A DNA stretch of 64,000 nucleotides. Origin: Candidatus Nitrosopumilus sp. (GTDB taxonomy: Archaea; Thermoproteota; Nitrososphaeria; Nitrososphaerales; Nitrosopumilaceae). Where the stretch lies: assembly GCF_029882185.1 (NCBI RefSeq), contig NZ_JAOULD010000002.1, forward strand, positions 35,319 through 99,318. Direction: 5' to 3'. Below the pieces are notes generated by a model. That model ran no database searches. It was not told the DNA's origin and saw only the letters and a program-made list of their open reading frames with translations. Below are positions 1 to 7,856 of the stretch, piece after piece (the stretch's first letter is position 1; each line of letters opens with the position of its first letter). Both the position numbers and the translations under genes were made by a program.

Positions 1-222
1 TCCTCCTGTTGCTTTTTTCTTGTATTTTTTTAATAGTGTTTTTGCTTGTTTCAAGTTCTTTTTCCCCGTTACTAAATCTTCTTTGTGAACTGCAATGATT
101 GATTTACTGCATAAGATGATTGCTTCTCTAGTATTTTTTAACAAAAATTCTCTGGCATCTTGTATATCGCCTAAATCTTTTGCAATTTTATTCAACGATG
201 TTTTTACATTTTTTAATGTCAT
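1..222 (-). CDS. Translin-family protein, N-terminal part (runs off the window)
   Basis: Reading the minus strand from the ATG at 222 gives 74 residues without a stop up to the window edge. The sequence is helical and basic, with a stretch like REFLLKNTREAIILCSKSI followed by VHKEDL, which resembles the first helices of archaeal translin homologues (nucleic-acid-binding, all-helical). Only the N-terminal third or so is present. An ATG at 230 is followed directly by TAA, so 222 is the start. Identification rests on recalled family sequence; the missing C-terminal part would settle it. Confidence 0.6.
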   Translation of the reverse strand, partial: MTLKNVKTSLNKIAKDLGDIQDAREFLLKNTREAIILCSKSIIAVHKEDLVTGKKNLKQAKTLLKKYKKKATGG

Positions 223-357
223 GCTTACATATGTTTTAAAACTAGGATAAAGTCGTTTGCCAAACTCTTAAGAATTTCATGAATTCTATTTACAAAATAT
301 GAATTTTAAGAATTATTGTCTATAGAATAAAAATAGCACATAAGATATGTAGGGATA

Positions 358-456
358 ATGTTGGCATTTAGTCTTGCATTGATTCCAATTATGCATAGCT
401 GGTTTGTCATATCCAGAAGGGAAGGAATCATTTTAGTTATAGGCTACATCTACTAG
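358..456 (+). pseudogene. Relic of the C-terminus of a Na+/Ca2+ exchanger-like protein
   Basis: A 32-codon ORF encodes a hydrophobic segment, then SRREGIILVIGYIY and a stop. This matches the usual end of CaCA-family cation antiporters (last helix with an S-R-x-E-G motif followed by a final membrane segment). No earlier helices of that family are readable upstream, so the body of the gene has been lost. It could instead be a real one-helix peptide, since an ATG is present and AT-rich sequence lies upstream, but the resemblance to a family C-terminus makes a deletion relic more likely. Confidence 0.4.
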
Positions 457-561
457 TTCATTAACTGTGATGCCTGAAATTAATGATGGAATGCCACAAT
501 ATGTTTTTCGTTCAACACCAATGGTTTTACCTGATAGAAGATCAAATCCTAATAATCGCAC
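433..561 (-). other. Short open frame overlapping the exchanger relic, possibly another gene fragment
   Basis: From GTG at 561 the minus strand reads 42 codons with protein-like composition (contains KTIGVERKTYCGIPSLISG) and ends at TAA 433-435, overlapping the tail of the opposite-strand relic. Two in-frame stops lie just upstream of the GTG. I do not recognise it. Together with the exchanger relic it suggests that 223-656, which holds no intact gene, is decayed coding sequence. Confidence 0.2.
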
Positions 562-656
562 CTAAGTTTATCTAAACATATTATCAAACCATTCAATTTT
601 AGTCACATTTTAGCCATAGTTCGAATTTTCAAAGCTCTTATTTTGGATATAATTTC

Positions 657-1313
657 ATGAATAATATGGAAATCACTGTTGATCAAATGTATAATATTGA
701 AAATAAAGGCCATGAAATGGGATTTTTAAAAAAATTCATGATGGAAAATGCTGGAGCTGCAGCAGTAAGACGATTGTTAGAAAAAATAGGAAACGTTGAA
801 TCTAAAAATATTCTAATTTTTGTGGGATTGGGAAACAATGGGGGCGACGGTTTGGTAATGGCAAGACACTTGGCAGGATATGGTGCTAAGGTAACAGTAA
901 TGCTTCTAGGCAGTCCTGATAAAATAAAAACTGAAGAAAGTAATTGGAATTGGTCACTTTTACAAAAAATGCCTTCTGTAAAATTAATGTCTGGAAATTA
1001 TTTGGATTTTGATTTTAAACCTGATGTAATAATCGATGGGCTTCTTGGAACGGGAATTTCTGGTGAAATTAGAGAACCATACGCATCAGCAATAAAATAC
1101 ATTAACGAAACAGATTGTTTCAAATTTGCAATTGATGTTCCATCTGGTCTAAACCCACAAACTGGAGATACTGCAAATATTTTTACAAAGTGTGATATGA
1201 CTGTAACATTTCACAAAATGAAGCAAGGAATTCCCAAAAGAAAAGATCTTACAGGTGAATTGTTTGCTGAAAAAATTGGAATTCCTCCTGAAGCCGAAGA
1301 GGGCATACTATGA
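657..1313 (+). CDS. nnrE: NAD(P)H-hydrate epimerase (YjeF N-terminal domain), stand-alone
   Basis: 218 residues, the length of a lone YjeF_N domain. It epimerises the damaged cofactors R-NADHX and R-NADPHX so that a dehydratase can repair them. Visible motifs are GNNGGDG at residues 59-65 (nucleotide-binding loop), DGLLGTG near 127 and IDVPSGL at 159-165. The ADP/ATP-dependent dehydratase domain (NnrD), fused in many archaea, is absent and must be encoded elsewhere. The stop overlaps the next ATG by four bases, so it is probably translationally coupled to the downstream hydrolase. Confidence 0.9.
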   Translation: MNNMEITVDQMYNIENKGHEMGFLKKFMMENAGAAAVRRLLEKIGNVESKNILIFVGLGNNGGDGLVMARHLAGYGAKVTVMLLGSPDKIKTEESNWNWSLLQKMPSVKLMSGNYLDFDFKPDVIIDGLLGTGISGEIREPYASAIKYINETDCFKFAIDVPSGLNPQTGDTANIFTKCDMTVTFHKMKQGIPKRKDLTGELFAEKIGIPPEAEEGIL

Positions 1314-1918
1314 AAGTTCATCAAATTCAAGTAGGAAATATGCAGAATTTCTCATATATTGTTGAGGATGAAGATACTGGCGAATCCATAATCATTGATC
1401 CTTCTTGGGATTTAATTGAACTAGAAATGATAATTAAAAAAAATAATTTGAAAATAAAATACATTGTTAACACTCATCATCATTTTGATCATACTTTAGG
1501 AAATGAAGCAATGATGGAGTCTACTAAAGCTCCAATTATTCAACATGAAAATTCAGAATTAAAACACGATATTACTGTCAAGGATGGAGATTTTATTGAA
1601 TTTGGAAATTCAAAATTAAAAGTACTTCATACCCCTGGTCATTCTCAAGATAGTATTTGTCTTGTTGGTGATGGGAAAATTTTTTCAGGCGATACTCTTT
1701 TTGTTGGAAATTGTGGTCGAATTGATTTACCTGGAGGTTCTGCAAAAGATCTCTATCACAGTCTTTTTGATATTTTGTATAATTTGGATGAGAAATTAGT
1801 CATGTATTCTGGTCATAATTATGGTTCTTCTGAGATATCTACTCTTGGACAGGAAAAAATCACTAATCATGTAATGCAAAAAAGAACTGAACAACAGTTT
1901 CTTGATATGATGGGTTAG
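1310..1918 (+). CDS. MBL-fold metallo-hydrolase, ETHE1/glyoxalase II-like
   Basis: 202 residues with the full metallo-beta-lactamase metal site: THHHFDH (H56, H58, D60, H61), HTPGH at 107-111, SGD at 126-128 and GH at 168-169. The block GNCGRIDLPGG followed by AKDLYHSL resembles persulfide dioxygenases (ETHE1) and short glyoxalase II-like enzymes, so an iron-dependent persulfide dioxygenase or a thioester hydrolase are the main options. The C-terminal helical domain of classical glyoxalase II is missing. It sits in an operon with 4-base and 1-base overlaps between nnrE and cobT. Confidence 0.85.
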   Translation: MKVHQIQVGNMQNFSYIVEDEDTGESIIIDPSWDLIELEMIIKKNNLKIKYIVNTHHHFDHTLGNEAMMESTKAPIIQHENSELKHDITVKDGDFIEFGNSKLKVLHTPGHSQDSICLVGDGKIFSGDTLFVGNCGRIDLPGGSAKDLYHSLFDILYNLDEKLVMYSGHNYGSSEISTLGQEKITNHVMQKRTEQQFLDMMG

Positions 1919-2991
1919 TGATCTTAATGGAAAATTTTGAACTGTTTGGAAACATAGAACAAGGAAAAAATTTTCTTGATTCTATAAAAAATGGGCAGTT
2001 TCTTTTCTCGTTTGTGATTTCATATACTGAAACTTGTGAAATTCCCGGAATCACTTTTGCAGGTGCTGATAAAGATTCAATACAGTTTACTCCTCCTGCA
2101 GATGCAGAATATCTTCATTATGGATATTGTAAAACAATTGATAAAATCCCTATGACTCCTGATGGAAAGCCTACTCCTGGATTGCTGACAAAAACTGCAC
2201 TAGAATCTGCAAGTATTCCTCATTTTACCATTAATGCTGGTAGTAAAATTCCACCCCAGCTTCCCTTCTTTGATGCATCTATGACTTATGGTAAAAATAT
2301 TTTAAATCAAGATGCTATGACTGATTCTCAAATATCTCATGCTGTAGACTATGGAAGAATTATTGGTAGAAGTATGGCTTCGCTTACTGATTGTTTAGTA
2401 ATCGGTGAAAGTATTCCTGGTGGAACTACAACTGCGTTAGCCGTATTGAGGGCATTAGGTTATGACGCTAAAGTAAGTTCTAGTATTCCAAACAATCCTG
2501 TTGAATTAAAAAATCAAATAGTTTCTTCTGCACTAAAACGAGTAGATTCTGATCATCCGTATAGTATTGTAGCAAAGGTCGGTGATCCTATGATTCCTTT
2601 TGTAGCTGGAATGTTGAGTTCTGCATCCAGTGTATCAAATGTAATGTTAGCTGGTGGTACACAAATGGCAGCAGTTTTGGCATTTGCATCAAAAATTGGA
2701 TTTAATCCTGAGAATACTGCAATAGGAACAACTACTTACATTACAGGTGATACCAGCGCAAATTTTACTAGTCTTGTAAAAGAAATTGCTGATATTCCTG
2801 CTATAGCTGTGAATCCTGGTTTGGAGAATTCACAATATTCTGGTTTGAAAGCATTTTCCCAAGGCTTTGCAAAAGAAGGAGTTGGAGCTGGAGGAAGTAT
2901 AATTTCATCAATGATAAAAACTGGAAATGATTCTTCAAAATTCTTAACAATTGCAGAAAAAGAATATCGTCGATTATTTACTTCATTGTGA
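1918..2991 (+). CDS. cobT: CobT-like nicotinate-nucleotide:benzimidazole phosphoribosyltransferase, archaeal type
   Basis: About 357 residues of the archaeal CobT-like family (formerly UPF0284), which supplies activated lower ligand for cobalamin assembly. Glycine-rich motifs include GESIPGGTTTALAVLRALGY near the middle and LAGGTQMAAVLAFASKIG later. GTG at 1918 overlaps the preceding stop; an ATG three codons on (1927) is an equally good start. Ammonia-oxidising archaea are known cobalamin producers, which fits. The 3' end overlaps a glmS relic on the other strand by 14 bases. Confidence 0.85.
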   Translation: MILMENFELFGNIEQGKNFLDSIKNGQFLFSFVISYTETCEIPGITFAGADKDSIQFTPPADAEYLHYGYCKTIDKIPMTPDGKPTPGLLTKTALESASIPHFTINAGSKIPPQLPFFDASMTYGKNILNQDAMTDSQISHAVDYGRIIGRSMASLTDCLVIGESIPGGTTTALAVLRALGYDAKVSSSIPNNPVELKNQIVSSALKRVDSDHPYSIVAKVGDPMIPFVAGMLSSASSVSNVMLAGGTQMAAVLAFASKIGFNPENTAIGTTTYITGDTSANFTSLVKEIADIPAIAVNPGLENSQYSGLKAFSQGFAKEGVGAGGSIISSMIKTGNDSSKFLTIAEKEYRRLFTSL

Positions 2992-3094
2992 CTGATTTTG
3001 CAAGATTTCTAGGATAATCAGGATCTGTATCTTTTTCAAGTGATGTATAGTATGATAATATCTGAATTGAAATGATTTCTGAAGTTGGGGTTAT
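2978..3094 (-). pseudogene. Relic of the C-terminus of glutamine:fructose-6-phosphate aminotransferase (GlmS)
   Basis: The minus strand encodes TPTSEIISIQ, then ILSYYTSLEK and DPDYPRNLAKSVT, ending at TAA 2978-2980. This matches the very conserved last 35-40 residues of GlmS (the D-x-D-x-P-R-N-L-A-K-S-V-T tail). An in-frame TAA lies two codons before the matching part and no further GlmS sequence is seen, because rps4 follows. It is therefore a fragment, not a gene. Its end reads into the cobT 3' end. Confidence 0.75.
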
Positions 3095-3118
3095 TTACTG
3101 ATAATCTTATTTTTTCAG

Positions 3119-3742
3119 TTATTCTGTTGAAGTTTCATCTTTTGAGGTTTCAGCAGTAGTTTCAGTCGTTTTTTCTTCTACATCTTCTTCATCACTATCT
3201 GTTTCTTCTTCAGTGGTTACTTTTGTAGGATCTTCTTTCTTTGTTTTTTCTAGCATTTCTGGAATCTTTGATTCAGGGGCAAAATGAACACTACTCTCTT
3301 CATCAACTGTAACAGTATACGATGGGATGTTGACTTTTCTTTCACCAATCATGATATGACCATGAATCACTGCTTGTCTTGCTTGATATGGTGTTTTGAA
3401 TCCTAGTTTCTTTGTAACGATTGTTTGTAATCTTCGTGAAAGTAAATCTGTTGCGTTTAGATTAAGTACGTCATCTAATGTTGCATCACTACTTACCAAA
3501 CCTATTCTTGCAAGAGAGTTCATCAAGATTGGTTCTTTTTCTGCTCGTACTTCCTGTCTTAATGCAAGCAATGATCTAGCTTGATGTCTTACCCGTGATA
3601 ATTCAGTGTGTGCTTTCCATAATTCTCTTTTAGTTCTTAATCCAAATGTTCCGAGAGTTTTCAACTCATCCATTTTTAATTCATAATTGAGAGGTCTTTT
3701 TGGTTTTCTCCATACTTTACGTGGATATTTTGGATCTCCCAT
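3119..3742 (-). CDS. rps4: Small ribosomal subunit protein S4
   Basis: 207 residues of archaeal S4: the N-terminal basic part starting [11 protein letters not shown], and an S4 RNA-binding domain around 105-160 ([12 protein letters not shown], then [16 protein letters not shown]). It has a long acidic Glu/Thr/Ser tail of about 45 residues, which is unusual for S4. It lies nine bases after rps13, so the two form an operon. The usual archaeal partners S11 and RpoD do not follow; a glmS relic does. Confidence 0.95.
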   Translation of the reverse strand: MGDPKYPRKVWRKPKRPLNYELKMDELKTLGTFGLRTKRELWKAHTELSRVRHQARSLLALRQEVRAEKEPILMNSLARIGLVSSDATLDDVLNLNATDLLSRRLQTIVTKKLGFKTPYQARQAVIHGHIMIGERKVNIPSYTVTVDEESSVHFAPESKIPEMLEKTKKEDPTKVTTEEETDSDEEDVEEKTTETTAETSKDETSTE

Positions 3743-3751
3743 TCATAACAC

Positions 3752-4303
3752 CTATTCTTTTTTCTCCACTGCTGGTGCTGCAGCAGGTGTTCCATCTGGT
3801 CCTGCTGGTGCTGCAGCAGGTGCGCCTGCTCCACCTTTTTTAACTGGAGCTGCCATTCCGCCTTTGGCTACGCCAACTGCTCCGCCTTTTCTACCTGAGG
3901 TTCTTGTTCTTTGACCTCTGACTTTAAGACCACTTAGATGACGATAACCTCTCCAACTGGCAGTAATTCTTTCTCTCTCGATATCGTTTCTTAATGTAAA
4001 TGGAATATCTGAAGTCAACAAATGCATGTCTTTACCGGTTTCAATGTCTTTTCTTCTGTTAAGGAACCATGATGGAAAATTGCTTGCAATTGGATCCGTA
4101 ATTAACTTCTCAATTGCTTGAACATTTTCATCAGTAAGGTTTCCAATGTTAGAATTAGGATTAATTTTTAATATATCCAGAATTGCAGTTGCAAAGTTGT
4201 AGCCAAGACCCTTGATCTGAGTCAAACCGATAACCATTTTCTTTTCTCCCCGGATATCGTTTCCTACAATTCTTACAATGTGTCTGTATTCTTGTGCGCT
4301 CAA
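3752..4303 (-). CDS. rps13: Small ribosomal subunit protein S13
   Basis: 183 residues; archaeal S13p/S18e from the 30S head. Diagnostic parts are the start [20 protein letters not shown], the GLGYNFA helix region and the basic stretch [20 protein letters not shown] at about 120-139. The last 40 or so residues form an Ala/Gly/Pro/Lys-rich extension ending in EKKE, longer than in most archaeal S13 and probably disordered. First gene of the rps13-rps4 operon. Confidence 0.95.
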   Translation of the reverse strand: MSAQEYRHIVRIVGNDIRGEKKMVIGLTQIKGLGYNFATAILDILKINPNSNIGNLTDENVQAIEKLITDPIASNFPSWFLNRRKDIETGKDMHLLTSDIPFTLRNDIERERITASWRGYRHLSGLKVRGQRTRTSGRKGGAVGVAKGGMAAPVKKGGAGAPAAAPAGPDGTPAAAPAVEKKE

Positions 4304-4426
4304 GTATTCAAAAATTCAAAGAATCCCCGATAAAAACCATGCTAGGCACTAAATTAGATGATTTTTGAAATATGTGATAACTATGATTAATGGTTCATGC
4401 CTATTTTGGCTTGTTTTTGAATTATT

Positions 4427-4579
4427 TTATTTAAAGTCCTCATCATTTGTCCAGTCTTTTCCTTGGACATTCCATTGACTGCATTTACAGCATTTTTTGA
4501 CTCCTCTCTGAGCATCAATGTCTACACAAAAACAATGAATTCCTTTTCCAGATGGATCCTTACTGCAGAGCTTTTGCAT
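4427..4579 (-). CDS. Small cysteine-rich protein, putative metal-binding
   Basis: A 50-residue ORF from ATG at 4579, preceded by an in-frame stop and an AAGGA-like sequence. It contains six cysteines (C5, C16, C18, C30, C31, C33), arranged as HCFC and KCCKC, and ends in an acidic WTNDEDFK tail. The pattern suggests a zinc- or iron-sulfur-binding mini-protein. I do not recognise the family. It fills the otherwise empty gap between rps13 and the wHTH gene. Confidence 0.55.
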   Translation of the reverse strand: MQKLCSKDPSGKGIHCFCVDIDAQRGVKKCCKCSQWNVQGKDWTNDEDFK

Positions 4580-4663
4580 GTTTTTTATCGAGTCCTTTTC
4601 TTAATTATTCTATTGGAATATTAGAATCAAAAAGTTATAACTTTCAAAATTTTTTATTTTATT

Positions 4664-4975
4664 GTGAGTAATTCATTTGATCGTGAAAAAATTGTAGATT
4701 GCATGTTTAATCCTGTAACATCTTCTATTTTAGCAGAACTTGAGGATGGCAAAAAACAATGTTCTTTTTTGGCAAAACAAACATCTGTTTCCGAATCTGA
4801 AGTTCTTGAAAGGCTATCCTATTTGATTGAACACGGATTTATCTCAAAAGCTTCTGATGATGGAAAATGTGTTTTGATGGCAAATTCTGAGAAACTAGCA
4901 AGCATTATTGAAAATGGTGACAATTTCGATGAAGCTATAAGTGGATTAGAAAAAATGGATAGTTATCTAAACTGA
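4664..4975 (+). CDS. Winged-helix DNA-binding protein
   Basis: 103 residues from a GTG start. Residues 10-75 have the pattern of an ArsR/MarR-like winged helix: a helix with NPVTSSILAELEDG, then CSFLAKQTSVSESEVLERLS as helix-turn-helix and YLIEHGFISK leading into the wing. The C-terminal 30 residues form a helix, perhaps for dimerisation. No obvious ligand site. It is convergent with the next gene, overlapping by nine bases, so it is not in an operon with it. Confidence 0.7.
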   Translation: MSNSFDREKIVDCMFNPVTSSILAELEDGKKQCSFLAKQTSVSESEVLERLSYLIEHGFISKASDDGKCVLMANSEKLASIIENGDNFDEAISGLEKMDSYLN

Positions 4976-5473
4976 TTTTCTTTTATTTTTAATTCCCGAA
5001 ATCCCAATTACTGCCAATCCTGCCATTCCAATCACAAGAATAGCTAAGGAAATAGTTGAAAGAATTGATTTTTTCACTGCATCAGGAAGTGGTCCAATTG
5101 CACCGGCAACATAAATCTCATCATCATCACTACTCTCTATAATCAATTGATAAGTTCCAGATTCAAATACATCAAATTCCTCTTCATGAGTTTCATCATT
5201 TATTATATGAGAAATAATTTCGATATTTGATGGATCTAATATTTTTGCAGATATTGTATCCTCTCTAAATTCCATGATTTGAACTGCAAAAATCCCAACA
5301 GGTGTATTTTCTTTATCCAAATCTACTGAGACTGTAACTGTCTCTTTTGAATTCACTTTGCCGTTTCCCTGACTTATTCCTCCTAACGTTGTTTGGTTTT
5401 CAACTACTGATACTGCTAATCCTGCCACTATCAACAATCCGAATATTACTGTGATTAATCCTATTTTTTGCAC
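4967..5473 (-). CDS. Conserved membrane-anchored protein with an extracytoplasmic beta domain
   Basis: 168 residues from GTG at 5473. An N-terminal hydrophobic segment (about 4-24) and a C-terminal one (about 136-157) flank a region of roughly 110 residues rich in beta-type sequence and acidic residues (EEEFDVFESGTYQLIIESSD). A short basic tail (KNKRKS) follows, so the central domain is probably outside. I do not recognise the family. It is divergent from the multicopper oxidase and may share its control region. Confidence 0.6.
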   Translation of the reverse strand: MQKIGLITVIFGLLIVAGLAVSVVENQTTLGGISQGNGKVNSKETVTVSVDLDKENTPVGIFAVQIMEFREDTISAKILDPSNIEIISHIINDETHEEEFDVFESGTYQLIIESSDDDEIYVAGAIGPLPDAVKKSILSTISLAILVIGMAGLAVIGISGIKNKRKSV

Positions 5474-5492
5474 GGTTTCAGGCTAATTTTCT

Positions 5493-5507
5493 TTAGTTTA
5501 AACCTAA
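5493..5507. promoter_or_regulatory. 15-bp inverted repeat between divergent genes
   Basis: ttagtttaaacctaa is palindromic around its centre with one mismatched pair. It lies 20 bases upstream of the 5473 gene, where it would overlap that gene's TATA region, so it may be an operator. No experimental support. Confidence 0.3.
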
Positions 5508-5533
5508 TTTTTTCTAAATTTGTAACTGGTGGA

Positions 5534-5585
5534 TAAAAAAGTTAGATTAGACTAAAAAAGTTAGCTTAGGGTAAATTTAAATAAA
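5534..5585 (+). promoter_or_regulatory. Promoter of the multicopper oxidase with two 17-bp direct repeats
   Basis: taaaaaagttagattag (5534-5550) and taaaaaagttagcttag (5553-5569) differ at one base and start 19 bases apart. Right after them is the TATA-like aaatttaaataaa (5573-5585), about 25-30 bases before the TTG start at 5609, which implies a leaderless mRNA. Tandem sites directly upstream of BRE/TATA are typical for archaeal activators, so a copper-responsive regulator is a reasonable guess. Confidence 0.55.
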
Positions 5586-5608
5586 GAATTTGCTTTTTTG
5601 TACGTGTC

Positions 5609-6685
5609 TTGAAAAGTAACCGTTCTAGTGTAATGATTTTGTTATTATCGCTGTTCATTGGATTTTCTGTAATTGCACTATTTCCAACTTTCTCCAATGC
5701 TCAGTCTGAATCAAAAACATTTGTAACTCATTCAGGATCTGTAATTAAAACATCTGGTGAAATAATTGATCCTGTGTATACTACAACTGTTCCTGAATAT
5801 ACCGAGTCAACTATAGAATTTGATCCGATGGAATACTTGAGAGAGTTTAACTATGGAAATGTCTCTACATTGCCTGATGGTTCTGCTTTAAGAGAATTTA
5901 CGATTATTGCTGATGATGATCAAATCATGGAAGTATCTCCTGGAATCTTCTTTAACGTGTGGACATTCAATGGTACTGTTCCAGGTCCAACAATCAGAGC
6001 AACTGAGGGAGATACTGTCAGGATAAAATTCATCAACAATGGTTCAAAGGAACACACTATGCATTTTCATGGAATTCATCCAGCAGAAATGGATGGTGTA
6101 TTTGAAATAGTGGGTTCTGGTGGAGGACAATTTATCTATGAATTCGAGGCTGGCCCTGTAGGAGTTCATCCATACCATTGTCATGTTATGCCCCTTGAAG
6201 AACACATTGTACGTGGTCTATATGGTGTTTTCATAGTTGATCCAAAAGAGGAACGTCCTCCAGCAGACGAAATGGTTATGGTGTTAAATGGTTTGGATAT
6301 GGACTTTGATGGAGAAAATAATTTCTATGCTGCAAATACAATTCCATTTTATTACCAACACCACCCAATTCAAATTAATACCAATGAACTAATTCGAGTT
6401 TATGTTGTGAACATGGTTGAGTTTGATCCAATAAACAACCTTCACTTGCATGGCAATCTGTATAATTACTATCCAACTGGAACAGATATTGTACCTTCGG
6501 CTTATACTGATATGATAACATTGTCTCAAACTGAGCGTGGAATCATGGAATTTGAATACGATTATCCTGGAAAATATCTATTCCATGCTCATAAGGTTGA
6601 ATTTTCAGAAAAAGGATGGGTTGGAGTATTTCTAGTAAATGACAACCAAGATGAAAATATTCAGGACTCTGATTATGGAAGTTAA
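5609..6685 (+). CDS. Two-domain multicopper oxidase (laccase-like, exported)
   Basis: 358 residues with a signal peptide (about 1-31, ending SNAQ). Domain 1 has HFHGIH (152-157) and HPYHCHVMPLEEH (187-199); domain 2 has HLHG (279-282) and HAH (326-328). The HCH motif (H190, C191, H192) links a type 1 copper to a trinuclear site, as in laccases, and argues against a NirK nitrite reductase. Only domain 1 carries the type 1 Cys. The axial position five residues after H199 is Leu204 rather than Met, suggesting a high-potential site. The 3' end overlaps a ZIP transporter gene, so copper or other metal handling is likely. Confidence 0.9.
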   Translation: MKSNRSSVMILLLSLFIGFSVIALFPTFSNAQSESKTFVTHSGSVIKTSGEIIDPVYTTTVPEYTESTIEFDPMEYLREFNYGNVSTLPDGSALREFTIIADDDQIMEVSPGIFFNVWTFNGTVPGPTIRATEGDTVRIKFINNGSKEHTMHFHGIHPAEMDGVFEIVGSGGGQFIYEFEAGPVGVHPYHCHVMPLEEHIVRGLYGVFIVDPKEERPPADEMVMVLNGLDMDFDGENNFYAANTIPFYYQHHPIQINTNELIRVYVVNMVEFDPINNLHLHGNLYNYYPTGTDIVPSAYTDMITLSQTERGIMEFEYDYPGKYLFHAHKVEFSEKGWVGVFLVNDNQDENIQDSDYGS

Positions 6686-7856
6686 TAATCATAATTCTTC
6701 AAAAGGAAAAGTAATTGCCAGTGGAATTATTCCATTTGCATTTGTAATTTTGATGATGGTCTATATTTTTGGTCCAGGTGCTGATCTGTTAGATTTTGGA
6801 ACTCCTTTACCTGAAGTGACAATTGAAAAAGTAGATTTTATTGGTTCTGAAATTCATGCTACCGTCCGAAATACTGGTCCGATTCCCGTTGAAGTTGTAA
6901 TGGCCGATATCAATGACAGAATTCAACCTGCGGCAGTAGAGCCTGACAGATTTTTGGAAAGATTCGAAACTACTCTTGTTAGAATTCCTTTTGAATGGAA
7001 TGAAGCAGAACCCTATATTATTGGAATAACTATTGAAGATGGGACGAGATTTGAAAAAGAAGTTGAATCTGCTGCTCCTGCATTAGAGCCCTCTTTAGAT
7101 CTTGCTATCTTTTTTGCAATTATTGGAACCTATGTTGGAATTATCCCTGTGATGATTGGATTGTTATGGCTTCCTTTTATCAAGAAGATAAGTAAACAAA
7201 AATTCCATTTCTTTTTAGCATTAACTGCTGGATTGTTGCTTTTCTTAGCAATTGATTCTATTGAAGAAGCAATAGAAGTTTCTGATGAAAGCCTAGCAGG
7301 AAGCTTTAATGGTTCTTTACTAGTTGCTACAGTAACAATACTATCTTTTCTTGGATTATACTATTCAGGAAACAAACTTGTTGAAAGAGCTAGTTCATCA
7401 AAACTTGCAAAACCAGTTGCAATAGCATTAATGATTTCTATTGGTATAGGCCTGCATAACTTTGGTGAAGGTCTTGCAATTGGTGCAGCAGTTGGATTAG
7501 GCTCTGTTGCATTTAGTACATTTTTGATTGTAGGATTTGCCTTGCACAATACAACTGAAGGAATAGCAATTGCCGCCCCAATGTCTCGAGGAAAACTAAT
7601 GATTGGAAAATTGGCTGCGATGGGAATGATTGCAGGAGCACCTGCAATTTTTGGTGCATGGATTGGTGGTTTTTCATATTCCCCATTCACTTCGGTTATT
7701 TTCCTCTCAATTGGTGCTGGAGCAATATTTCAGGTAATAGTTGTAATAATGAAATGGATTCGAGATGAAGGTGATCATAATCTCTCAAGTGCTTCAGTGG
7801 CATCTGGATTTGCAGTTGGAATGCTAGTAATGTATCTGACCAGTATTCTTGTCTAG
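6675..7856 (+). CDS. ZIP-family metal transporter with an N-terminal extracytoplasmic domain
   Basis: 393 residues from ATG 6675 (an upstream in-frame ATG at 6639 would overlap the oxidase more). One membrane segment (about 15-33), a soluble beta-type domain of about 90 residues, then a polytopic part with two ZIP metal-site helices: HNFGEG at 261-266 and HNTTEG at 291-296. It overlaps the multicopper oxidase by 11 bases, so they are co-transcribed. Pairing of an oxidase with ZIP suggests that the oxidase sets the metal's redox state before uptake (inference). Confidence 0.88.
   Translation: MEVNNHNSSKGKVIASGIIPFAFVILMMVYIFGPGADLLDFGTPLPEVTIEKVDFIGSEIHATVRNTGPIPVEVVMADINDRIQPAAVEPDRFLERFETTLVRIPFEWNEAEPYIIGITIEDGTRFEKEVESAAPALEPSLDLAIFFAIIGTYVGIIPVMIGLLWLPFIKKISKQKFHFFLALTAGLLLFLAIDSIEEAIEVSDESLAGSFNGSLLVATVTILSFLGLYYSGNKLVERASSSKLAKPVAIALMISIGIGLHNFGEGLAIGAAVGLGSVAFSTFLIVGFALHNTTEGIAIAAPMSRGKLMIGKLAAMGMIAGAPAIFGAWIGGFSYSPFTSVIFLSIGAGAIFQVIVVIMKWIRDEGDHNLSSASVASGFAVGMLVMYLTSILV

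Noticed and set aside
5609..6685. Copper nitrite reductase NirK
   Set aside because: The HCH motif and missing Met axial ligand fit a laccase-type trinuclear oxidase, not NirK.
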